Assembly (NCBI GenBank): GCA_017935825.1
Contig: JAGBGW010000172.1
Span: 1 to 12,958, forward strand
DNA from: Clostridia bacterium
GTDB lineage: Bacteria > Bacillota > Clostridia > Christensenellales > Maliibacteriaceae
DNA length: 12,958 nucleotides
Reading direction: 5' to 3'
Position numbers and translations under genes: made by a program. Below, piece after piece: positions 6,345 to 11,616 of the stretch (the first letter of the stretch is position 1; each line of letters opens with the position of its first letter). Below the pieces are notes generated by a model. It was not told the origin of the DNA. It saw only the letters and a list, made by a program, of their open reading frames with translations, and ran no database searches.

Positions 6345-6895
6345 TCACAAATTACTCTTGCTGGACAGGTGCTTGGCAAATCCCATGATCAGCTCCGTGA
6401 TCTGCGCAGGTGTTTTTTGAATATCACCCATCAGCCACTGGTGCAGCATGTAGAACCCGCCGCCGGTCAAAAAGGCGCACAGCAGCCTTGCGTTGTCCGT
6501 ATCCGCGTCGGGCGCCGCATAGCGGTCAATGATAAATTGCAGGCTGTAGTTGATCATGTGTACCAGATCGGCAGTGGCATTGTTGCGCAAAAAGACGCGG
6601 ATCAGGTCCGCATGTTGGTACAGATCCGTTAAAATGCCTTCCACGTAGGCGGAAAAATTTACAATTTCTCCCAAAGGGTGCCGATTTTGAAGCTGGGCGG
6701 TGAAGTCCATCTGCATCTGCAGCAGCACATCCGCAGGCACACTGTAGTGGCGATAAAACGTGGCGCGATTGATGCCTGCACATTGCAAAGCTGGGTGATG
6801 CTGATCTTTTCCAAAGGCATCTGCTCCAGCAGCCGCAAAAGTGCTTCCTGCAGCAGCCGTTTGGTCAAAGCGATCCGTTGGTTTTCCTTTTGCAT
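6345..6895 (-). pseudogene. TetR-family transcriptional regulator, frameshifted in the HTH
   Basis: The start ATG (6893-6895) follows AAGGAG (6902-6907 on the complement). The first 39 residues, MQKENQRIALTKRLLQ...MPLEKISITQLCNV, are a TetR N-terminal domain. The expected continuation AGINRATFYRHYSVPADVLLQMQ, the recognition helix, is found in another frame that runs to TGA at 6345-6347. Adding one base near 6776-6781 (reading GTGGCAGGC rather than GTGCAGGC) restores a 183-residue protein of standard length. It would have HTH residues about 27-51 and a helical C-terminal ligand domain (LRNNATADLVHMINYSLQ...FLTGGGFYMLHQWLMGD). As it stands, the reading frame ends at 6659 with a 78-residue product. 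It is divergent from the dehydrogenase at 7070, the usual arrangement for a local repressor. Either the repressor is dead or the base was lost in sequencing. Confidence 0.85.
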
Positions 6896-6915
6896 AAAAA
6901 ACTCCTTGAGGAAAT

Positions 6916-6936
6916 GATACAAATAGTATCGATACT
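6916..6936. promoter_or_regulatory. Palindromic operator candidate between tetR and the dehydrogenase
   Basis: AGTATCGATACT (6925-6936) is a perfect 12-bp palindrome. Overlapping it, GATAC (6916-6920) and GTATC (6926-6930) form a second inverted repeat. The cluster lies 20-40 nt before the TetR start and about 135 nt before the dehydrogenase start, where a TetR-type repressor would be expected to bind. No binding is shown. Confidence 0.45.
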
Positions 6937-6970
6937 GTTGCACTCATAGCATTTGGAGTGAAACTGATTG

Positions 6971-7000
6971 TTGTTAATGCGACAATTGTTGTGCTAAAAT
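6971..7000 (+). promoter_or_regulatory. Possible promoter of the dehydrogenase gene
   Basis: TTGTTA (6971-6976) and TAAAAT (6995-7000) are separated by 18 nt. A second A/T-rich -10 candidate, TATAAA, lies at 7011-7016. The inverted pieces TTGT...ACAA surround the spacer. Assignment is tentative. Confidence 0.35.
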
Positions 7001-7069
7001 CGTAGCAAGATATAAAATACTTGTCAAGTTCAAATAGGATTTGGCAACAGAAAGAGAGGAAAACCAACA

Positions 7070-7906
7070 ATGAAAAACGTAGTTGTCATCACCGGCGGCG
7101 GCAGCGGCATGGGTCTTGCAGCAGCAAAGTGCATGCCCAAGGAAAAAATCATCGTCATTTCCGGCAGAACCGTGGCAAAACTGGAAAACGCAGTGGAAGA
7201 ACTGAAAGCTCTGGGCTATGAGGCATATGCCTTTGCCTGCGATACTTCTGACCGCGAAAGCGTCAAACGTCTGGCAGAGTATGCCGCATCTTTGGGCGAA
7301 GTGAAAAACGTCATCAACGCCGCAGGCATTTCCCCCGCAATGGGCAAGGAAGGCGAACAGGAGAAGATCCTTCGCATCAACGCGCTGGGCACGGTCTATG
7401 TCAATCAGGAATTTGCAAAGGTCATGCACGCAGGCAGCGTCATCTGCGATATTTCCTCCAACTCTGCTTATTCTCTGCCTTCCTTCATTCTGCCCAAGAA
7501 GGCATACCCCCTTGCAGAGACCGATGAGGCAGCGTTCCTTGCAAAACTGATCAAGCGCTCCAACATGGCAAAGACCGCTTATGAGAAAAACGGTTTCGCT
7601 TACGGCCTTTCCAAGAACTTCGTCTGCTGGTATGCAGCAAAGAGCGCCTTTGATCTTGGCCCCAAGGGCATTCGTGTGGTCTCTTTGAGCCCCGGCCTGA
7701 TCGCCACCGACATGGGCAATCTGGAAGCAGAACACGGCGGCTTCCTGATCAAGCTTTCCTGCGAAGAGCGCATGGGTACCCCCGAGGAACTGGGCTTTGC
7801 CATCGCAACCGTCGCCGACGAGCGCAACGGCTACCTGGCAGCTGTGGACATCCTCTGCGACGGCGGCAGCACCCGCGGTCAGCAGGAATTCAAAAAGAAG
7901 AAGTAA
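7070..7906 (+). CDS. Short-chain dehydrogenase/reductase, 278 aa
   Basis: Cytosolic NAD(P)-dependent oxidoreductase of the classical SDR fold. Residues 8-15 TGGGSGMG are the cofactor loop, Arg33 after the second strand (SGR) hints at NADPH, and Asp58 is the adenine contact. Residues 83-86 NAAG, Ser129/Ser130 in CDISSNSAY, Tyr178 and Lys182 of YGLSK, and Pro208-Gly209 complete the active site. The segment between the catalytic Ser and Tyr (about 48 residues) is much longer than the usual dozen or so. It resembles the lid insertion of 3-alpha-hydroxysteroid dehydrogenase/carbonyl reductase-like SDRs. The C-terminal VADERNGYLAAVDILCDGG is the dimer strand. The substrate is not determined; steroids, ketones or sugars are all possible. 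ATG 7070 follows AGAGAGG (7053-7059). The gene is divergent from the TetR pseudogene and is closed by its own terminator. Confidence 0.9.
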   Translation: MKNVVVITGGGSGMGLAAAKCMPKEKIIVISGRTVAKLENAVEELKALGYEAYAFACDTSDRESVKRLAEYAASLGEVKNVINAAGISPAMGKEGEQEKILRINALGTVYVNQEFAKVMHAGSVICDISSNSAYSLPSFILPKKAYPLAETDEAAFLAKLIKRSNMAKTAYEKNGFAYGLSKNFVCWYAAKSAFDLGPKGIRVVSLSPGLIATDMGNLEAEHGGFLIKLSCEERMGTPEELGFAIATVADERNGYLAAVDILCDGGSTRGQQEFKKKK

Positions 7907-7916
7907 AACAATAAAA

Positions 7917-7942
7917 ACGGATGCAATCGCATCCGTTTTTTT
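7917..7942 (+). terminator. Terminator of the dehydrogenase gene
   Basis: Stem ACGGATGC / GCATCCGT (8 bp), loop AATC, then seven T. The stem is identical to that after the MATE gene at 6190. Confidence 0.92.
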
Positions 7943-7958
7943 GTGCGAAAAATATTTC

Positions 7959-7996
7959 GTAGGGGACGGCGACCCCGACGTCCCTGCGTGTTGCAT
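7959..7996. repeat. Intergenic hairpin element 3
   Basis: GTAGGGGACGGCGACCCC then GACGTCCCTGCG. The outer stem is GGGACG (7963-7968) / CGTCCC (7979-7984). It starts with the GTAGGG shared with other copies and lies after the dehydrogenase terminator. Confidence 0.5.
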
Positions 7997-8039
7997 GTGA
8001 GAAAGAACGAAAAATGAAAGGTCGCCTATCTTCGCCATC

Positions 8040-8075
8040 GTAGGGGCGGCTATTAGCCGCCCGCCAACGTTTGAC
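8040..8075. repeat. Intergenic hairpin element 4
   Basis: GTAGGGGCGGCTATTAGCC-type element with a perfect 9-bp stem GGGCGGCTA (8044-8052) / TAGCCGCCC (8054-8062). The tail is GCCAACGTTTGAC, like the tail of element 1. Confidence 0.6.
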
Positions 8076-8086
8076 AATGCTCCAAT

Positions 8087-8127
8087 GTCTGCGGACCGTC
8101 CGGGAGGACGGTCCCTACGAATGTTTA
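8087..8127. repeat. Intergenic hairpin element 5 (opposite orientation)
   Basis: A perfect 9-bp stem GGACCGTCC (8093-8101) / GGACGGTCC (8106-8114) with a GGGA loop, followed by CTACGAATGTTTAAC. This is the reverse of the GTAGGG border, so the element points the other way. It lies just after the 3' end of the minus-strand gene at 8150 and may help end its transcript. Confidence 0.6.
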
Positions 8128-8149
8128 ACAACCATCCACCAATACAAAC

Positions 8150-9397
8150 TTATTGCATTTCGTAAATATACAGCATTTCGGAAAGACGTTCATTATCAGT
8201 GTAAATATCCATCATATTGTACAGACGGCGTTTGATGGATTCATCAAAATAAACATCGGGATTTTGCGCCAGCATCGCGGCGATGTAGGCATCCCGATCG
8301 CTGTAGAACAGGTGCGTTACCTCGTAGCTTACAAATTCCGAATCCTCATACACTTTGTGCTCTTCCAGTTGCGCAAATGTCAGGAATCGTCCGCGGATAA
8401 ACACCAAGTCTTCCGCACTTTCAATGTCACTTTTTTGATAGGTGAAGATGAAAGAAAGGGGAATTGCCCGACCACCATCCATGTCACCTTTGTTTTGCGG
8501 AATGCATCCCCATACCACGAGAGCATGTTCGTCGTAGCTGCCGCCAACGGGGATGTTGAATCCGTCTAAAAGATTCTGATGCAGCCCCATCAATCCTCGC
8601 TGCATGTGGAGGGGTACATTTTCATCGTAAATCAGGTCGTCGGAGTCGTCGATCAAAAGCAGCGGCGAAACGGCAGAAACCACATGTCCGTCTGCATTTT
8701 GGATCAATTGAGCGCAATCTGCGAAATAGGCATCCACCATCTGATTGCGCGCCATGGGGTCGGTAATGGTCTCCTGCTCAAAATAGTGCTGCAGACCGGG
8801 CTCGATTTGTGCGGTCAGCGCCGTGCCCGCTTGTTGAGGCGAGATGGGCTGAATCGGTTCTGTGGGGGAGATCATGGGCTGGGCGAAAAAGACGGAACAC
8901 ATCCAGTCCTGTCCAAACAAGAAATTGTTGTTGGTCAGTACAAAATAATAGTAGTCATCCTGCAGCGGCTCCTCCAGCATGGCGATGTCATACGCATCGG
9001 ACAGATCGATGCGCATAATGCCCGAACTGCCTGCAGGGAAGTTTGTATTTTCAAAATCCACCGTTCCATCAGCGGGAAGTTCCTGTGCACCCACCCAGCG
9101 CATCAGTTTTAGCTGTGGCTGAAACTTCAAATCTGTGGAGGAACGATTTTCCACATGAATTTCCACCACGCCTTCACCCCGATACACGGAATACAGGGAT
9201 AATTCGTCCCCTGCCAGCGTGGAAAACTTGGCATATCCGAAGGCGGAAAGGGAAAATCCGCTCAGTAGGACTACGAGCAGCAGCGCAAGCGTTTTTTGTG
9301 CCTTGTGCCGCTTGGTATGGGGTTTTGTATCGACCCCCGATTTTTCGTGAAACATGGTTTGAATATTGGAAAAATTGGAAGAGCGAAACCGCTGCAT
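8150..9397 (-). CDS. Membrane-anchored protein paired with a sigma factor, possible anti-sigma or sensor, 415 aa
   Basis: It begins 3 nt after the sigma-factor stop. Its AAGGAGG lies within the last codons of that gene, so the two are translationally linked. The product has a basic cytoplasmic N-terminus of about 36 residues (HTKRHKAQK), one hydrophobic helix (about 37-55, LALLLVVLLSGFSLSAFGYA), and some 360 residues predicted outside the cell. The first external part (about 65-165: YRGEGVVEIHVENRSSTDLKFQPQLKLMRW...FFAQ) looks like a beta-sandwich. A Pro/Gln-rich linker follows (about 173-190), then a second mixed region to the end. No protease, kinase or cell-wall-binding motif was recognised. 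The layout resembles sigma/anti-sigma pairs of Firmicutes such as those with DUF4179-like partners. However, the short cytoplasmic part lacks a zinc-type anti-sigma motif, so the regulatory role is inferred from context only. Confidence 0.8.
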   Translation of the reverse strand: MQRFRSSNFSNIQTMFHEKSGVDTKPHTKRHKAQKTLALLLVVLLSGFSLSAFGYAKFSTLAGDELSLYSVYRGEGVVEIHVENRSSTDLKFQPQLKLMRWVGAQELPADGTVDFENTNFPAGSSGIMRIDLSDAYDIAMLEEPLQDDYYYFVLTNNNFLFGQDWMCSVFFAQPMISPTEPIQPISPQQAGTALTAQIEPGLQHYFEQETITDPMARNQMVDAYFADCAQLIQNADGHVVSAVSPLLLIDDSDDLIYDENVPLHMQRGLMGLHQNLLDGFNIPVGGSYDEHALVVWGCIPQNKGDMDGGRAIPLSFIFTYQKSDIESAEDLVFIRGRFLTFAQLEEHKVYEDSEFVSYEVTHLFYSDRDAYIAAMLAQNPDVYFDESIKRRLYNMMDIYTDNERLSEMLYIYEMQ

Positions 9398-9400
9398 TGT

Positions 9401-9940
9401 TCAGCCTCCTTGTCTTTCATCTAAAATGGAACGCAGTCTTTTCTTTGTGCGGTACAGACGGTTGTCCACCTGTTTGACGGATAAACCCAGTGCAAGGGCA
9501 ATGACACGGGGCTTTTGCTCGTACAGATAACGGCGCAGGATGATCTCCCGATCCAGCGGCTCCAGGGAGCAGATAGCGGAAGTCAGCTGATGGTGCATGT
9601 CGTGGTCGAATGTTGTACGGACGATTTTTTGGATCATCGCTGTGTCATCCCGAAGGCTGTACTGCCGCATCAGCTGCCTGCGCCGATCCAGCGCGCGGCT
9701 TCGCGTGATGATGCAAAGCCACGTTTTCAAACTTCCGCGAGCAGGGTCGAAACGATCGGGATGCTCCCAAAAGTATAAAAACGCGTCAGCAACGCATTCT
9801 TCCGCATCCTGCGCACTGCCTGCAGGCAAAAGTACTGCCTGCGCCACGCGCCATAGCAGCTTTGCGTATTGTGTCATGACCTGTGCGATGGCGCTTTCCT
9901 GTTTTTCCATCACCGCACAGCGAAGTTTTTCATCTTGCAA
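9401..9940 (-). CDS. Sigma-70 family RNA polymerase sigma factor, 179 aa, TTG start
   Basis: ECF-like two-domain sigma factor directing RNA polymerase to alternative promoters. Region 2 spans about residues 22-90 (QYAKLLWRVAQ...DAEECVADAFLYFWEHPDRFDPARGSLKTWLCIITRSRALDRRRQ), including the DRF-DPARGSLKTWL core. Region 4 spans about 118-172 (LTSAICSLEPLDREIILRRYLYEQKPRVIALALGLSVKQVDNRLYRTKKRLRSIL), with the expected HTH. Chosen start: TTG at 9938-9940, 8 nt after GAGGTG (9949-9954 complement). It gives the N-terminus QDEKLRCAVMEKQESAIAQVM, which fits related proteins. The first in-frame ATG (9908-9910) would remove ten residues and has no good ribosome site. Longer in-frame extensions upstream run through the terminator and repeats at 10021-10245 and are rejected. 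It is the first gene of a two-gene operon with the membrane protein, its likely regulator. Confidence 0.88.
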   Translation of the reverse strand: MQDEKLRCAVMEKQESAIAQVMTQYAKLLWRVAQAVLLPAGSAQDAEECVADAFLYFWEHPDRFDPARGSLKTWLCIITRSRALDRRRQLMRQYSLRDDTAMIQKIVRTTFDHDMHHQLTSAICSLEPLDREIILRRYLYEQKPRVIALALGLSVKQVDNRLYRTKKRLRSILDERQGG

Positions 9941-9967
9941 AAGGTTTTCACCTCGATTTGTTGAATT

Positions 9968-9977
9968 TGACCGGTCA
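9968..9977. promoter_or_regulatory. Palindrome upstream of the sigma-factor gene
   Basis: TGACCGGTCA is a perfect 10-bp palindrome 28 nt before the TTG start, between the presumed promoter and the ribosome site. It could be an operator, but palindromes this short can occur by chance. Confidence 0.3.
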
Positions 9978-10020
9978 CATATAGTACGTTTGAAAAACGC
10001 AGAAACACTCACTTTAGATG

Positions 10021-10047
10021 AAAAAAGGCTCCCTTTTGCAGGAAGCC
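10021..10047 (-). terminator. Minus-strand terminator
   Basis: Read on the minus strand, GGCTTCC-TGCAAAA-GGGAGCC is followed by six T. The stem is about seven pairs with one mismatch. It lies about 200 nt beyond the dpaL stop and ahead of the sigma promoter, so it should end dpaL transcripts after they cross the hairpin elements. Confidence 0.7.
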
Positions 10048-10062
10048 GATAAGGAATGGTAA

Positions 10063-10108
10063 CGTCCCGACGTTTTGCGGGACGGGAAACCCGTCCCCTA
10101 CAAATGTT
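10063..10108. repeat. Intergenic hairpin element 6
   Basis: A perfect 8-bp stem GGGACGGG (10079-10086) / CCCGTCCC (10090-10097) with loop AAA, followed by CTACAAATGTTAG. An alternative pairing CGTCCC (10063-10068) / GGGACG (10079-10084) competes with it. Confidence 0.55.
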
Positions 10109-10130
10109 AGAAATAACATCGAATGCTTCC

Positions 10131-10172
10131 GTAGGGCGGGGGCTTGCTCCCGCCGCTAACGCATGATAATGT
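10131..10172. repeat. Intergenic hairpin element 7
   Basis: GTAGGGCGGGGGCTTGCTCC then CGCCGCTAACG. The stem GGCGGGGGC (10135-10143) / GCTCCCGCC (10146-10154) is complementary except for one G-T pair. It has the same GTAGGG start and CGCTAACG tail style as elements 1 and 4. Confidence 0.55.
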
Positions 10173-10179
10173 TCTAACA

Positions 10180-10245
10180 TCTGCGGAGGCGTCGGGGAGA
10201 GCCTGCCCCTTGGGTACGACGGTCCCTGCGGATGTTTGATCAACA
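10180..10245. repeat. Intergenic hairpin element 8 (opposite orientation)
   Basis: The outer arms CGTCG (10190-10194) / CGACG (10217-10221) and inner GGGG / CCCC pair imperfectly. On the minus strand the loop reads TACCCAAGGGGCAGGC, close to the ACCCAAAGGGCACGC loop of element 1. It ends CCCTGCGGATGTTTGATC just before the dpaL stop. Confidence 0.45.
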
Positions 10246-10250
10246 TTTAC

Positions 10251-11435
10251 TCAATCAAAACAGGGGTACAAACCCTCGTGGACGATCTTTTGGTACATGG
10301 CGCGATCGGTGTCGCCCTCGGTGCTGATGCAAAGGATGCGGGAATTCTCGTTCAAGCCAAGGGATTGTTTGTATTCGGCGAATTTTTCGTTTTGCAGAAT
10401 TTCCACCGCGCATCCCACACCTGCCGCGCCGCTTTCGCCTGCGATCACGCGGGGGTCGCTGCCCATGGGTGCGCCCAGTACGCGCATACCCTTTGCCGCC
10501 ACGCAGTCGTCCATGCGCACGAAGGCCGAAGCAAACCGATCCAGCATTTCCCAACCCACGGAACAAGGGGTGCCGCAGGCAAGCCCTGCCATAATGGTGG
10601 GAAGATCGCCCTCAATGGTCTGCAGCCTGCCTGTCTGCGCCGTGCGGAAGACGCAGTCGGCAATGTTGGGCTCCACAATGGTGATGACGGGAGGATCATC
10701 GCGGTAATAATCGCTGAAGAACGCCGCCAGTGCGCCTGCCATGGCGCCCACACCTGCCTGCAGGAAAATGTGGGTGGGGCGCACATCGCCCAGCTGCTGT
10801 ACCGCTTCCAAACCCATGGTCATGTAGCCCTGCATGATCCATGTGGGGATCTTTTCATAGCCTTCCCAGGCGGTATCCTGCACGAAAGTCCAGCCGAATT
10901 CCTCGGCATGTTTTGCCGCCAGTGCCACCGCGCCGTCATAGTTGTAAGGCACGATATCGGCATCTGCGCCAAGTGCGCGGATGTTTTCAAGTCGCTCCTG
11001 CGAACTTCCCGAGGGCATGTACACCACCGCCTTTTGGCGAAGCTTATTTGCCGTCCATGCGATGCCGCGGCCGTGGTTTCCGTCGGTGGCGGTGACGAAG
11101 GTCACATCCCCTAAAGCCTGCTTATATAATAGGAAGTCTTTGAAGCTCATCTGGTCAAGCTCACCCTGCAGTTTTTCTGCCAGCACCTGACAGGCGCAGT
11201 AGCTGCCGCCCAGAACTTTGAAGGCATTCAGGTCAAAGCGTTTGCTTTCATCTTTCACATAAAACGCGCCCACGTTGAGGGACGATGCAAGATTTGACAG
11301 CGCCACCAAGGGCGTGGGGGAGTAGCCGGGGATCGTGCGATGAAACCGCGCCACGGATTGTGCCTGTTCTTTGGTAAAAACGTGTGCATCGGTATTGCCG
11401 TTTTTGTTGTGGATGAGAAGTTCCAGTTTTGCCAT
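10251..11435 (-). CDS. dpaL: Diaminopropionate ammonia-lyase
   Basis: PLP enzyme splitting 2,3-diaminopropionate (and, in characterised members, D-serine weakly) into pyruvate and ammonia in the cytosol. The 394 residues follow E. coli YgeX/DpaL closely: FHRTIPGYSPTPL (31-43), VKDESKRFDLNAFKVLGG with Schiff-base Lys73, TATDGNHGRG with the catalytic Asp118, YMPSGSSQERLENIRALGA, VQDTAWEGYEKIPTWIMQGY, the phosphate loop LQAGVGAMAG, and the late motifs IMAGLACGTP, MRVLGAPMGSDPRVIAGESGAAG and CISTEGDTD. All key residues are present. Start: ATG 11433-11435, 7 nt after AGGAGA. An in-frame ATG at 11511-11513 would add 26 unrelated residues and is rejected. It is divergent from a sodium-coupled amino-acid transporter, which may feed it. 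It lacks the ygeW/ygeY neighbours seen in E. coli. Threonine dehydratase-like relatives are less likely given the DESKRF-LNAFK and AWEGY motifs. Confidence 0.95.
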   Translation of the reverse strand: MAKLELLIHNKNGNTDAHVFTKEQAQSVARFHRTIPGYSPTPLVALSNLASSLNVGAFYVKDESKRFDLNAFKVLGGSYCACQVLAEKLQGELDQMSFKDFLLYKQALGDVTFVTATDGNHGRGIAWTANKLRQKAVVYMPSGSSQERLENIRALGADADIVPYNYDGAVALAAKHAEEFGWTFVQDTAWEGYEKIPTWIMQGYMTMGLEAVQQLGDVRPTHIFLQAGVGAMAGALAAFFSDYYRDDPPVITIVEPNIADCVFRTAQTGRLQTIEGDLPTIMAGLACGTPCSVGWEMLDRFASAFVRMDDCVAAKGMRVLGAPMGSDPRVIAGESGAAGVGCAVEILQNEKFAEYKQSLGLNENSRILCISTEGDTDRAMYQKIVHEGLYPCFD

Positions 11436-11553
11436 AGCCGAATCTCCTGTGATGTGATACGTCCAGTTTACCATATTGTGCATCAAAAACCCACGATGAA
11501 CGTTGTAATTCAAAAATTTCTTTGGGATATTAAAGCAAAAAAGTGAATTCCTA

Positions 11554-11582
11554 TTGCCATTCTATACAAAATTGTATAAAAT
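11554..11582 (+). promoter_or_regulatory. Promoter of the NSS transporter with an inverted repeat in the spacer
   Basis: TTGCCA (11554-11559) and TAAAAT (11577-11582) are 17 nt apart, a good vegetative promoter. Between them lies TATACAA-AA-TTGTATA (11563-11578), with 7-bp arms. A repressor bound there would block RNA polymerase. The region is shared with the divergent dpaL gene. Confidence 0.6.
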
Positions 11583-11616
11583 AGCTTTATATATTTTTTA
11601 TCTTTGGAGGATAAGT

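Larger units (their letters stand above)
9941..10250. other. Gene-free stretch between the dpaL end and the sigma-factor start
   Basis: These 310 bases contain no convincing gene. From the right they hold hairpin elements 8, 7 and 6 (10245-10063), a minus-strand terminator (10047-10021), a presumed minus-strand promoter region (about 9975-10015, with TACTAT near 9980 as a possible -10 but no clear -35), the palindrome at 9968, and the sigma ribosome site at 9954-9949. Confidence 0.6.

Noticed and set aside
6974..8131. 385-codon minus-strand open frame opposite the dehydrogenase
   Set aside because: It crosses a promoter, a terminator and hairpin elements; the plus-strand SDR has all catalytic motifs.
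8153..9112. Two plus-strand open frames (138 and 177 codons) opposite the 415-residue membrane protein
   Set aside because: The minus-strand gene has a strong ribosome site, sigma coupling and a clear membrane helix; the plus frames have none.
6231..10245. CRISPR array
   Set aside because: The repeats are few, widely spread, in both orientations, without constant spacing, and no cas gene is present.
9941..10246. N-terminal extension of the sigma factor up to 10246
   Set aside because: It would translate a terminator and three hairpin elements; the extra residues fit no sigma domain.
10236..11114. 292-codon plus-strand open frame opposite dpaL
   Set aside because: Shadow of a well-conserved enzyme; no ribosome site or motif.
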